Positions 1 through 7,941 of a stretch of DNA of 49,549 nt are shown here, piece by piece. Source of the DNA: Alphaproteobacteria bacterium (lineage in GTDB: Bacteria; Pseudomonadota; Alphaproteobacteria; UBA9219); the NCBI GenBank assembly GCA_013286365.1, contig JABDFY010000018.1:1-49549 (forward strand), given 5' to 3'. Within the stretch, counting starts at the first letter, position 1, and every line of letters starts with the position of its first letter. The translations under genes were made by a program, and so were the position numbers. The notes below the pieces were generated by a model that searched no databases, was not told the DNA's origin, and saw nothing but the letters and a program-made list of their open reading frames with translations.

Positions 1-329
1 GGAGGCAGCGCATTCAGGGCGGCCATATCGTCGTGATAGGCTTGGGTCGTGCGTGTCGTGATATTGTCGATTGTCTCGTCGGTTTCTTTGGCTTTAGCCA
101 TGATCTTATCATCAACATCCGTGATGTTGCGTACATAAGTTACATGAGGATAATGTCTCTTGAGTAAGCGATAGAGAGTATCAAAGACAACAACTGGGCG
201 TGCGTTGCCGAGATGCGCAAAGTCATAAACTGTAGGACCACAGACATACATTCTTACATTGTTGGGATCGATGGCCTTAAATTTTTCCTTCTGACGCGTC
301 AGCGTATTGTGAATATAAATATCGCTCAC
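1..329 (-). CDS. cysS: Cysteinyl-tRNA synthetase, N-terminal part (5' fragment, runs off left edge)
   Basis: Reading the minus strand from a GTG at 329 gives the catalytic N-terminus of class I CysRS: an opening like [17 protein letters not shown], then [18 protein letters not shown] (the PTVYD block with the HIGH-type ATP motif as HLGN, and the first zinc-ligand Cys), then [13 protein letters not shown] and a segment ending LNALPP. The enzyme charges tRNA-Cys in the cytosol. The GTG start overlaps the gltX stop in GTGA, the normal gltX-cysS coupling. The frame is open to base 1. The C-terminal half of the same enzyme is not downstream on this strand: it lies on the opposite strand at 437-1051, so the gene is broken here by an inversion-like junction. 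No shared ORF can join the two parts as the sequence stands. Confidence 0.85.
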   Translation of the reverse strand, partial: MSDIYIHNTLTRQKEKFKAIDPNNVRMYVCGPTVYDFAHLGNARPVVVFDTLYRLLKRHYPHVTYVRNITDVDDKIMAKAKETDETIDNITTRTTQAYHDDMAALNALP

Positions 330-448
330 GCTGTCTCTCCAGCAAGACGGGCGCGCGTACGTTCGGGGCCAATCATCGGCAGTAGAACTTTTAATTCTGG
401 GCCATGATCGGTACCGGTGAGAGCAAGCCGTAGGGGCATAATGGGTTT
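326..448 (-). pseudogene. gltX: Glutamyl-tRNA synthetase, C-terminal tail only
   Basis: About 37 codons on the minus strand ending in TGA at 326-328 match the anticodon-binding C-terminus of alphaproteobacterial Glu[21 protein letters not shown], then [14 protein letters not shown]. This is the PLRLALTG...HGPEL...LLPLIGRE signature of the family. The remaining roughly 400 residues of GltX are absent: upstream of KPIM the minus-strand sequence is the reverse complement of cysS. Its last bases overlap the cysS start (GTGA), so gltX and cysS were a translationally coupled pair before the break. I see it as one edge of the rearrangement, not as a functional gene in this configuration. Confidence 0.75.
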
Positions 449-1051
449 CTCACTATCAACAGCGATAAAATGTCCAAATCATTAGGAAATTTTTTCACAG
501 TCAGACAGTTGTTATCCATAGCGCCGGGCGAAGCTCTACGTCTTGCGCTATTATCTGGACATTACCGCCAACCTCTAGATTTTTCTTCAGAAGCTTTGGA
601 TAATGCTAAAGCAACATTGGACCGCTGGTACGGAGCGTTGCGGACAACGAACACTCTTAAAATTACCACATCTCATCAGCCCCCCGAAGCTTTAGAAAGC
701 GCACTCCTTGATGATCTCAACACGCCTCGGGCAATTGCCAATATCCACGAATTAGCAAATGAATTGAACCGTGCCTTAACAACAGATGGGCAAATCGCCG
801 CGAAAGGACAGCTCCTAGCAGCTGGGCATGCACTCGGATTGTTGCAACAAGACCCAGAAACTTGGTTTAAATCAAAGCCGGCCAATCAAGGTGGTCCAAC
901 TGACGCTGAAATAGATGCTCAAATCAACGCACGCATTGCAGCCCGCAAAGCCAAAGATTTTGCTGAGGCCGATCGTATTCGGGACGTTCTTGTCAGCCAA
1001 GGCATTATATTAGAAGACAACGCCCAAGAAACGGCGTGGCGCCGACGTTAA
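437..1051 (+). CDS. cysS: Cysteinyl-tRNA synthetase, C-terminal part (3' fragment)
   Basis: The plus strand carries the second half of Cys[21 protein letters not shown] with the KMSKS ATP-binding loop, the helical DALR-like domain, and the C-terminal tail with [19 protein letters not shown] typical of CysRS (ARxxKDFxxAD.IRD.L). Family similarity starts at about 437, upstream of the first ATG (470), which shows that this is a truncated gene and not a naturally short ORF. A TAG lies in frame at 431-433. The N-terminal half is on the opposite strand at 1-329. The stop TAA at 1049-1051 overlaps the hemB stop on the other strand. It lacks the catalytic N-domain and cannot charge tRNA alone. Confidence 0.85.
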   Translation, partial: HNGFLTINSDKMSKSLGNFFTVRQLLSIAPGEALRLALLSGHYRQPLDFSSEALDNAKATLDRWYGALRTTNTLKITTSHQPPEALESALLDDLNTPRAIANIHELANELNRALTTDGQIAAKGQLLAAGHALGLLQQDPETWFKSKPANQGGPTDAEIDAQINARIAARKAKDFAEADRIRDVLVSQGIILEDNAQETAWRRR

Positions 1052-2025
1052 AACCCTTCACGAGCAATATCGCGTGCAAAGTAGGTAAGAATGAGATCCG
1101 CCCCTGCTCGCTTCATCGAACCAAGCGTTTCACGGACGACGCGTTTTTCATCTATCGCACCGGCAGCAGCGGCGAACTTAATCATCGCATATTCACCGCT
1201 CACTTGATAAATCGCTAATGGCAATAATGTGCGTTCACGCAGGCGAGCCAAAACATCAAGATAGGGTAAACCTGGCTTAACCATCAGAATATCAGCGCCT
1301 TCCTTTTCATCGAGCAAGGACTCGCGCAAAGCTTCCCGTCCATTAAGTGGGTCCATCTGATAAGATTTACGATCGCCCTTAAGATCGCAGCCTGCCGCGG
1401 CTCGAAAGGGTCCATAAAAGCTCGAAGCAAATTTTGACGAATACGCCATAATTGGCGCATCAATATACCCCTTCTCATCCAGCCCCTGGCGAATGGCAAC
1501 CACTTGTCCATCCATCATCGCCGAAGGCGCTACCATGTCGGCACCAGCCTCAACAGCAGCCACTGCCTGCCGGGCCAGATTAGTAATGGTCATATCATTA
1601 TGAACGTGACCATCTTCGACGATGCCACAATGGCCGTGCTCGGTATATTCGCAAAAACAATTGTCACTAATGACAAACATGTCAGGCGCTGCATTCTTTG
1701 CGCGTTTGATCATGCGTGTGAGTAACCCATCATGCTTCCACGAGTCGCTCCCCGTGACATCTTTCTTATGGGAAACACCAAACATCATAACCGCTCTTAC
1801 GCCATCAGCGTACATAGCCTTAATCTCAGTCTCTAGTTTCTTCTCAGGTATGCGGTTAACACCCGGCATAGATGTCACGGGTTGAAGATTATCAACGCCT
1901 TCCTCGACAAAAATTGGATAAATTAAATCGTTAGACGTTACGGATGTTTCGCGCATCAAGTTGCGTAACGTTTCAGTTTTTCGTAAGCGCCGAAGGCGTG
2001 TCACGGGAAATGCAGAAGAAACCAA
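1048..2025 (-). CDS. hemB: Delta-aminolevulinic acid dehydratase (porphobilinogen synthase)
   Basis: HemB condenses two 5-aminolevulinate molecules to porphobilinogen in haem synthesis. At 325 residues it is of normal length. The two Schiff-base lysines are K198 (in [16 protein letters not shown]) and K250 (in [13 protein letters not shown]). The metal loop reads [12 protein letters not shown] (C123, C125, C133), the cysteine-rich zinc type and not the aspartate-rich magnesium type common in many alphaproteobacteria. The chosen start is TTG at 2025, preceded by CTGGAG at suitable spacing; no in-frame ATG lies nearby upstream. The gene converges with the cysS 3' fragment and the stop codons overlap by two bases. 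Confidence 0.93.
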   Translation of the reverse strand: MVSSAFPVTRLRRLRKTETLRNLMRETSVTSNDLIYPIFVEEGVDNLQPVTSMPGVNRIPEKKLETEIKAMYADGVRAVMMFGVSHKKDVTGSDSWKHDGLLTRMIKRAKNAAPDMFVISDNCFCEYTEHGHCGIVEDGHVHNDMTITNLARQAVAAVEAGADMVAPSAMMDGQVVAIRQGLDEKGYIDAPIMAYSSKFASSFYGPFRAAAGCDLKGDRKSYQMDPLNGREALRESLLDEKEGADILMVKPGLPYLDVLARLRERTLLPLAIYQVSGEYAMIKFAAAAGAIDEKRVVRETLGSMKRAGADLILTYFARDIAREGF

Positions 2026-2134
2026 GTAAATCTCCAGCTCAAAACCATTGAATTGGCTGTGGTTCTAGCGCTGATGGCTCGTCTTGGCAAAGAAATAGCT
2101 GCCTTAGCCCCGGGCGGGGCGTTAAAAACAAAAA

Positions 2135-2156
2135 CCCCCTGCTAAAAAGCAGGGGG
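2135..2156 (-). terminator. Rho-independent terminator of the OmpA-family gene
   Basis: A perfect 8-bp stem CCCCCTGC/GCAGGGGG with a six-base A-rich loop lies just beyond the ompA-like stop codon. On the minus strand it is followed by TTTTTGTTTTT, a clear U-tract, so it terminates leftward transcription from the porin gene. Confidence 0.88.
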
Positions 2157-2176
2157 TTTTCGCAGATTACAACCGA

Positions 2177-3265
2177 TTATTGCTTATCAAGCACAATCTC
2201 GGCGCGGCGATTTTGGGCTTCACGCACACCATCTGCCGTCGGAACGAGCAGTCCTGTTTTGCCTGCACTGACCGTCTTGATTGAACTGGGCGACAACCCA
2301 TCCGCAATCATTTCCTTCTTCACGGCAGCCGCACGGCGTTCACCGAGCTTCATGTTATATTTGTCAGAGCCCACCGTATCGGTATGGCCTGTGACAACAA
2401 TCTCAACATAACCACCCTTTTGGTAGTCCTGCACAGCTGATGCAATAATGCGCTTGGCTTCAGGCGTCAAAATAGACTTGTTGAAGTCAAAGAACACCAT
2501 AAAGCTCTGTGGAACAGGAGCAACGGCTGGCTGCGCAACCGGCGCCGGTCTTGGTGCCGGAGGTGGTGCCATTTGCGCGACATGCATTGGTGGTGCCGGT
2601 TCCGGTTGATCGAACGTATAACGCACGCCAACTAAGATGTTATTGGAATTATTATCGATGCGGGCGCTATCACCCAAACTGGTGTGAAGACGCGAATCCG
2701 TAGTACCAACATAGCGATAATCCGCTGTCACAGCCCAATTACGATCAATGGCTGCTGAAACACCGGCAATGCCCTGATAGGCAAACTTCTCGTCCTGATC
2801 GGTCAAAGTACGGCCACCCGACAGCACACCAACATCAGATGCACCTACGATGGCTAAACCAGCACCGACGCCGACATAAGGCGTGAAGCGTGTACCTGTA
2901 TCAATATCATAGAGGACATTACCCATTAAGTCGGTGTTATTTAAATGTCCGATGCCGGGAAGACCACCGTTACCCGTTACTTTATCAAGCTCCGAACGGT
3001 CATAGGCAATTTCACCTTCTGTGCGAAAACCATTACCCCATGCATAACCGCCACTGCCGGCGATACCCCAACCGCCATCATACTTGATGGTATCGTGAAC
3101 GCCGCCAACTTTTGCATCAGCGTCAGTTTCCTGATGATACATACCACCAGCGCCGAGATACCAGCCGGTATCACGCGCTTGATCATCTGTTTGTGCCGAA
3201 GCAACGGCTGATGCCATAACTATTGTAAGGCCAAAGGCCAAACCAAGCAGACGAACATTCTTCAT
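2177..3265 (-). CDS. OmpA-family outer membrane protein (8-strand barrel plus peptidoglycan-binding domain)
   Basis: The protein is predicted to anchor the outer membrane to peptidoglycan. The start ATG at 3265 has GGGAG about 8 bases upstream and opens a signal peptide (MKNVRLLGLAFGLTIVMASA, likely cut after ASA before QTDD). Residues of about 25-215 show the alternating pattern of an eight-stranded beta barrel (GWYLGAGGMY, FTPYVGVGAGLAI, WAVTADYRYV, NILVGVRYTF). A Pro/Ala-rich linker follows, then an OmpA C-terminal domain with FFDFNKSILTPEA, VVTGHTDTVGSDKYN, LGERRAAAVKKEM and NRRAEIVL, including the diaminopimelate-binding Asp and Arg positions. It is monocistronic with its own terminator. 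An in-frame upstream extension to 3349 lacks a signal-peptide-like start and is rejected. Confidence 0.9.
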   Translation of the reverse strand: MKNVRLLGLAFGLTIVMASAVASAQTDDQARDTGWYLGAGGMYHQETDADAKVGGVHDTIKYDGGWGIAGSGGYAWGNGFRTEGEIAYDRSELDKVTGNGGLPGIGHLNNTDLMGNVLYDIDTGTRFTPYVGVGAGLAIVGASDVGVLSGGRTLTDQDEKFAYQGIAGVSAAIDRNWAVTADYRYVGTTDSRLHTSLGDSARIDNNSNNILVGVRYTFDQPEPAPPMHVAQMAPPPAPRPAPVAQPAVAPVPQSFMVFFDFNKSILTPEAKRIIASAVQDYQKGGYVEIVVTGHTDTVGSDKYNMKLGERRAAAVKKEMIADGLSPSSIKTVSAGKTGLLVPTADGVREAQNRRAEIVLDKQ

Positions 3266-3486
3266 AACTGAACTCCCAATGTAAACGATGTATGAGACGT
3301 AGGCACGATGTGTAACGCGGAATTTCTTAGGACACCCACTTATTAGCACTTTTTTGGTTTAAATAAGGCACTTTTTTTGGATTGGTTAAAACAGCTCATA
3401 AACCCGCAGAAACCCTTGTGTTTATTATACAACACTGCTTTCTATTTTACAGAGTGCAAGTAATCCAAATGTGATAGCGTAGGCCA

Positions 3487-3881
3487 TGCCAGATGGCCGG
3501 ATGATCGCTCTTTACGGGGAGGAAAGTCCGGGCTCCAGGAGAAGATGGTGCCGGATAACGTCCGGCGAGGGCAACCTTAGGGAAAGTGCCACAGAGAATA
3601 AACCGCCATATCAGCAATGATGCGGTAAGGGTGAAAAGGTGCGGTAAGAGCGCACCGCATTTCTGGCAACAGAGATGGCAGGGCAAACCCCACCAGGAGC
3701 AAGACCGAATAGGGACAGCAAGCATGGCTGTGCCGGGTTAAACCGGTAAACGCGTGCAGACGCATTCTTCCGCCGCTGTTCGGGTTGGTCGCGCGAGGTG
3801 TCCGGTAACGGACATCCCAGATGAATGGTCATCCGTTGTCAGGACGACAACGACAGAACCCGGCTTACAGGCCGTCTGGCA
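3487..3881 (+). ncRNA. rnpB: RNase P RNA, bacterial class A
   Basis: This is the catalytic RNA that trims the 5' leader of tRNA precursors, acting with RnpA protein. The 5' end TGCCAGATGG pairs with the 3' CCGTCTGGCA to form helix P1. The universally conserved P4 strands are present: GAGGAAAGTCCGGGCT at about 3519 and ACAGAACCCGGCTTAC at about 3854. The internal block AGGGTGAAAAGGTGCGGTAAGAGCGCACCGC (3628-3658, given here as landmarks only: GGGTGAAA, GGTAAGAGC) is also typical. Length is about 395 nt, normal for type A. Ends are placed from the P1 pairing and may be off by a few bases. ORFs predicted inside it on both strands are artefacts. Confidence 0.95.
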
Positions 3882-3914
3882 TTTATTAGAGTGCAGAAAG
3901 ATTGCGGAAAGATT

Positions 3915-4715
3915 ATGGAAGTAGCGATTTTCGAAGACCATTTAAGAGTGAGCCGAGATGACAAAATTTTTGTCCGGCCGGAATCTAGTTTTCCTATTTT
4001 AGCCCCCGAGAGTCCTCTACCTCCCGGCGTCATTTTTATCGATGCTATCGATGACTTAAGAAAAGTTGGAGAAAATGGCGTCGTGGCTGCCATTTGGAAA
4101 CCTGCTTGGCATCAAGAACTTCTTGATGCATGTTATACCACAAATTTGATATCTCGCTGCCGACCCAACATTTTCTCAGAGGCTGTATACTGGCCATGGC
4201 GTTATCGGCTCGATGAAGCTAATACAGTAATAGCTAGTCTGCGTAATTCTTCTCTTTCAGATAATCTAGAATTTGACCCGTTATTTTCCTGCATAAAGTC
4301 AGGAGTTTCATATTCAGTTATTAAGAAGACATTTGAGACCATGGCCGAGGCTTTATTGCGTACATCCAAATTAGATCACACATTACAAAGCACAGGTCGC
4401 CTACAGGCCTCCTATCCCGGTTTTCAAGACTCTCTCCATCGCGACGGCAATCCCACATCGCCATACATGCAGGGATTAGTATGCTTTAATGGACAAGGTA
4501 CATGGATATTAGTTCCACCTCCTGGTAACCCTCCGCCTTCTCTTATTCCTAAACAATCATTTGCAGAAATGGATGGCTTCCGATCCGATGTATATCAAGT
4601 TCCCGTTGGATGTCCGATTTTTTGGTACAATGACCTGGTACATTCGGGTGCGACGGTATTAAGGCCAAGGAATGTCAGACTTATTGGAATTTTAGCCACG
4701 GCAAAAGCTGAGTAG
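3915..4715 (+). CDS. DUF1826-like protein of unknown function
   Basis: The product has 266 residues starting at the ATG at 3915; an upstream in-frame ATG at 3825 lies inside rnpB and is unlikely. The second half has the layout of the DUF1826/2-oxoglutarate-oxygenase-like double-stranded beta-helix: SLHRDGNPTSPYMQGLVCFN (an H-x-D-like pair), GQGTWILVPPP, VGCPIFWYNDLVHSGATV (a distal His), and a closing arginine segment RPRNVRLIGILA. The first half has a conserved-looking IWKPAWHQELLDACY. DUF1826 members are known mainly from genome context and their reaction is not established. The codon composition looks more AT-rich than its neighbours, suggesting recent acquisition. Family assignment is tentative. 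Confidence 0.6.
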   Translation: MEVAIFEDHLRVSRDDKIFVRPESSFPILAPESPLPPGVIFIDAIDDLRKVGENGVVAAIWKPAWHQELLDACYTTNLISRCRPNIFSEAVYWPWRYRLDEANTVIASLRNSSLSDNLEFDPLFSCIKSGVSYSVIKKTFETMAEALLRTSKLDHTLQSTGRLQASYPGFQDSLHRDGNPTSPYMQGLVCFNGQGTWILVPPPGNPPPSLIPKQSFAEMDGFRSDVYQVPVGCPIFWYNDLVHSGATVLRPRNVRLIGILATAKAE

Positions 4716-4827
4716 TGATACTTATAGTACAAACCATCTAGAGAAAATATATCAGAGAGTATTTTTTGCAATCCAATCCAAATGTGGCTAAGATTTTGGA
4801 AGAGTTGCGTAACATCTGAGAGCTCCT

Positions 4828-5172
4828 ATGAACAAATTTTCACTGCTGCTTACCGCCCTTATGACTTTGTCGATGGTTTTCATTCTTGCGCCCAGTGTTT
4901 TCGCGATGAACCGCGGCAAGGTGCTGCGTAACATTGCGATCTGGTTAGCGATATTTGTGGCACTGGGTTATATCTATCAAAACTTTGGGCTCAGCCTGCC
5001 GGGGGCAAAAAATGACGCGGCGACAATGCCTGTGGCTGGAAATAAAGGCTTTTTCAATAAGATCATGGGTACGAATAAATCCAAACAGGATGACACAGAT
5101 AACTCTGGTACAGATAAATCTGATACCGATAAATCTGTCGGCGATCAGGGTTTTATGCCACCTAAGGAATAG
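4828..5172 (+). CDS. Small membrane-associated protein, unknown function
   Basis: The 114-residue protein starts with a hydrophobic segment (MNKFSLLLTALMTLSMVFIL, possibly a signal peptide ending near VFA), then a second hydrophobic stretch after MNRGKVLRN (IAIWLAIFVALGYIYQ). The C-terminal third is polar and contains a short Asp/Ser/Thr/Lys repeat of the type DTDNSGTDKSDTDKS, encoded by a near-repeat of GATAAATCTG. It converges with the cinA-like gene, overlapping it by 11 bases at the 3' ends. The layout (membrane anchor plus acidic low-complexity tail) suggests an inner-membrane small protein. I do not recognise a family. Confidence 0.6.
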   Translation: MNKFSLLLTALMTLSMVFILAPSVFAMNRGKVLRNIAIWLAIFVALGYIYQNFGLSLPGAKNDAATMPVAGNKGFFNKIMGTNKSKQDDTDNSGTDKSDTDKSVGDQGFMPPKE

Positions 5173-5923
5173 GCTCTATCATCGGCGTCGCACCATGGAT
5201 TGTGATCATATTACAAATAGCATCCGTGGCGGCTTTCACAGCTTCCGCATCAATTCCTCGGACGACAAGCGATAATCCATATTGACCTGATCGGAACCAA
5301 GGGTAAGAACCTATATCAAGAGCTTGATAGCGATTGGCTATATTGGTGAGATCTTCTGCGATAAGACTTTCGGCAACGCTTGTCGTTATCGTCGTACTAA
5401 GGATTGTAGGTCCGTGACAAAGTTTTGTCGCAACATCGTCCATCATGGCCTGCATAATATTGGGCACACCAGCAAGAACATAGACATTGCCAATCTGAAA
5501 TCCAGGCGCCGCGCTAATAGGATTATCGATGAGCGCAGCACCTTTAGGCATACGCGCCATGCGTAAGCGCGCTTCATTGAGATTTGCCGTTGTGTAATAG
5601 GCAAGAAGCCGGGAACGTGCATCGGGATGCTCAATCAAAGGCAAATCGAATGCTTTGGCGATTGATAAGGCCGTAATATCGTCATGCGTTGGGCCAATAC
5701 CGCCGGTTGTAAATACATAAGTGTAGCGATGGCGCAAGGCATTGACGGCGGAGATAATTTCGTCCTCAACATCGGGTATCACGCGGGCTTCCAGAAAACG
5801 AATACCTATACTCATAAGTTTTTTGGCAATGACGTTCAAATTGGCGTCTTGCGTTCGGCCCGATAGGATTTCGTTGCCAATGATCAGTGCGGCTGCGGTA
5901 GATATTTGAGCGGATTGAGGCAT
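5162..5923 (-). CDS. CinA-type MoCF (molybdopterin-binding) domain protein
   Basis: Residues of about 8-175 form a MoaB/Mog/CinA-N domain: AAALIIGNEILSGRTQDANL near the N-terminus, VFTTGGIGPTHDDITA with the GGxGPTxDD motif, and PGFQIGNVYVLAGVP. The total of 253 residues fits the short CinA-N-only proteins of alphaproteobacteria, which lack the C-terminal nicotinamide-nucleotide amidase domain. The substrate is not firmly known for this subgroup; ADP-ribose pyrophosphatase activity has been shown for the related domain in other CinA proteins. It is last in a minus-strand run after the two unknown genes at 5966-7793, with a 42-base gap. Confidence 0.85.
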   Translation of the reverse strand: MPQSAQISTAAALIIGNEILSGRTQDANLNVIAKKLMSIGIRFLEARVIPDVEDEIISAVNALRHRYTYVFTTGGIGPTHDDITALSIAKAFDLPLIEHPDARSRLLAYYTTANLNEARLRMARMPKGAALIDNPISAAPGFQIGNVYVLAGVPNIMQAMMDDVATKLCHGPTILSTTITTSVAESLIAEDLTNIANRYQALDIGSYPWFRSGQYGLSLVVRGIDAEAVKAATDAICNMITIHGATPMIEPIP

Positions 5924-5965
5924 GACCTCGATTGAAGCACGGTCGCGCTTAAAAGTAATCTCTGT

Positions 5966-6877
5966 TCATAAGTACAATAAATCAACGTTTAAAGGTCTAA
6001 TGTTACATTCTGGGATATTCCCTTCAAAATCCAATAAATTTCCAGGCGAAAGAGCGCCCCTTCGATTGAGTAAATAAAACGGTGTGGCAGCACCCAAAAC
6101 CTTTATAGATGACGGGCTATGCCGCGGTGACGCTCTAAGTGGTATCTCGTTGTTTCTTTCCTGTCTTGCCCACTTGCTGACTGCCCGTGCCGCAGTTTGC
6201 AGCTGTGCAACAATTTCTCTCCCTAATACTAATTGGGCTAACGCCTGAATTTGTGCCAATAATTTGGAGCGGCTTGCTACAGGAATTTCTGATATGGCTA
6301 AGGGTACTTCTGCAAGAGACGGTGTTTCTACGCGCACGGCGACGACCACTTCCCAGTCATCGGGAGGCGTTATAGGGGTATCAATTTCCTCTGAAGGTCT
6401 GATAATAACCCAACCACCATTACCCGTCTGATAAATGAGAGCATTTTCATGCGGATCGAGCTCGGTACGAAATATAAAACCTCGCAGTGTAAAAAGTTTC
6501 GTTAGGGATATGGCATTAGCATCCGCCGTAGAGAGGTTTTCGTGGACAGGTTCTGATTGTTTACTAAGGACAGCCACCGTGCCGTTGTCACAATTATCCT
6601 CAAAGTGTAAAGTGGATTGCAGAACCTGAAATTTGAATACGCCAGTACGTATATCGCTTATGTGGAACCATCTGATGTCAAAAGTACCAATAGGACCTCT
6701 TTGATTATCCAGGCTCGTATAGGGGATATAACCCCTATTCAGAAAATCTATGAGATTATTGGTTATTGAGGACTGATTTGTGCAAACAACCAATCTGTTG
6801 CAAATACCAGAGGGGAGCAAGTTCTCGACTATATTCCAAGCTAAAAGGTGAGACTCTCTTTCAGGGTAACCAGACAC
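5966..6877 (-). CDS. Unrecognised protein, second gene of a tandem pair
   Basis: The 303-residue product is not recognised. The start is GTG at 6877 with AGAGG seven bases upstream. There is no signal peptide or membrane segment. A central block reads LRGFIFRTELDPHENALIY and NGGWVIIRP, followed by a helical Ala/Leu/Gln-rich region (LLAQIQALAQLVLGREIVAQ) that may form a coiled coil. The N-terminal pattern NLIDFLNRGYIPY...RG...DIR resembles FLIEFFDRGLFPR...RG...DIR of the gene upstream, so the two may be diverged paralogues. They are separated by only 22 bases and are probably cotranscribed. Base composition looks more AT-rich than core genes, consistent with acquired DNA. No function is proposed. 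Confidence 0.6.
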   Translation of the reverse strand: MSGYPERESHLLAWNIVENLLPSGICNRLVVCTNQSSITNNLIDFLNRGYIPYTSLDNQRGPIGTFDIRWFHISDIRTGVFKFQVLQSTLHFEDNCDNGTVAVLSKQSEPVHENLSTADANAISLTKLFTLRGFIFRTELDPHENALIYQTGNGGWVIIRPSEEIDTPITPPDDWEVVVAVRVETPSLAEVPLAISEIPVASRSKLLAQIQALAQLVLGREIVAQLQTAARAVSKWARQERNNEIPLRASPRHSPSSIKVLGAATPFYLLNRRGALSPGNLLDFEGNIPECNIRPLNVDLLYL

Positions 6878-6899
6878 ATCAAGACCTCTAAGTAAATTT

Positions 6900-7793
6900 T
6901 TAATTTCTTCTTAGTTTCTGCAAGTTTAGATCCCATGGTCGAGGTAGCGTTCGTGTCCAATCTCTTTCTGGCACCGTAAACCCATCGATTTCCTGTGTTT
7001 CCGGACTTAATATATTGGACATGGCAAACCTATGATCACCTTGACTGACAAAATTATCCACGGCGGAATACCAAGCGACACGGATAAACTGCCCTTTTCT
7101 TTCAGCAGGCTGCACACCACGCCCAGCAGCTATCATCCATTTGCCCATCGGGTTATTCACATCGTATTCGTATTCCTGTTTGTACATCACCACATACATA
7201 CCATGATAGCCTCGGAACAGGACACGATTGGCCATTTGATCTCTAAGATTTACCATTGTGAAACCACTATTAAGTAAATTCGTACTTGCTTGAACAGCAA
7301 GCTGATCAACGGCAGACAGTGGATCAGGGAAATGAAAAACCTCTCGAGCATTTAAAGGGTTAGATATGGCTCCACGCCCCGCGTCCATCTGATGCACATA
7401 ATCTGCATCCCTGGCCTCAAAAACTTCAGTGTCGCCGTTTAACCGCAGCAAATCAATTTCGCCTGCAGATGTATCGTCGTGCCACTTGAATTTTAAAGTA
7501 TCTTTTTCTCCGCTTTTTCCACTTACAAGAAGCGCTTTTGGAGGCTTACTTCGTATCGGATGTATATCACGTATATCTACTAAACTTATTTGCGAGCATT
7601 CTTTAACACCACGATTAGTTTGACGATCTTCTGCAGTCAGTCTTGGAAAAAGGCCACGATCAAAAAACTCAATTAAGAACTGGTGTACGCGGACGATTTC
7701 TTCTCCACCAAACTTCTCTAAAAACGCCCGTGGGTACGCGTTTTCAATGAGTAGTATTGGAGCGCCAGCTTCTTCATCAGGATTATCCGACAT
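6900..7793 (-). CDS. Unrecognised protein, first gene of a tandem pair
   Basis: The 297-residue product is not recognised. The start is ATG at 7793 (MSDNPDEEAG) without a strong Shine-Dalgarno sequence. It is soluble and acidic at the N-terminus. Notable segments are FLIEFFDRGLFPRLTAEDRQ, SQISLVDIRDIHPIRSKPP, LRDQMANRVLFRGYHGMYVV and a C-terminal WTRTLPRPWDLNLQKLRRN. It lies between hppA's terminator and its likely paralogue at 5966-6877. I see no catalytic motif. The pair may be a lineage-specific two-component cassette; this is inference from adjacency and the weak N-terminal resemblance. Confidence 0.6.
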   Translation of the reverse strand: MSDNPDEEAGAPILLIENAYPRAFLEKFGGEEIVRVHQFLIEFFDRGLFPRLTAEDRQTNRGVKECSQISLVDIRDIHPIRSKPPKALLVSGKSGEKDTLKFKWHDDTSAGEIDLLRLNGDTEVFEARDADYVHQMDAGRGAISNPLNAREVFHFPDPLSAVDQLAVQASTNLLNSGFTMVNLRDQMANRVLFRGYHGMYVVMYKQEYEYDVNNPMGKWMIAAGRGVQPAERKGQFIRVAWYSAVDNFVSQGDHRFAMSNILSPETQEIDGFTVPERDWTRTLPRPWDLNLQKLRRN

Positions 7794-7872
7794 GTTAGCT
7801 ATCCGAAAATTCGTTAAACGAGTAATTTCTTATAATTATGGTTGCTAAAATGAGAAAAAACCGCCTAAAAAA

Positions 7873-7902
7873 CAAGCCCCGTGAATGGTTTCACGAGGCT
7901 TG
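7873..7902 (-). terminator. Rho-independent terminator of hppA
   Basis: On the minus strand a stem AAGCC(T)CGTGA / TCACGGGGCTT with one mismatch is followed by TTTTTT (plus-strand A run at 7867-7872). It lies about 40 bases after the hppA stop and separates it from the unknown pair. Confidence 0.82.
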
Positions 7903-7941
7903 GTATAAAGAGTCTTAGTTAATTTGTGTGTTTACATAGAC

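Noticed and set aside
2106-2120. GCCCCGGGCGGGGC palindrome between hemB and the porin terminator
   Set aside because: It has no U-tract and lies beyond a clear terminator. It may be a second weak hairpin, but nothing supports a function.
3380-3470. Promoter for rnpB
   Set aside because: The region is AT-rich, but I could not find a -35/-10 pair with suitable spacing, so no site is claimed.
3447-3941. Overlapping minus-strand ORFs and the start of a plus-strand ORF over 3447-3941
   Set aside because: They lie in rnpB, whose P1 and P4 sequences are clear. The protein frames have no family character.
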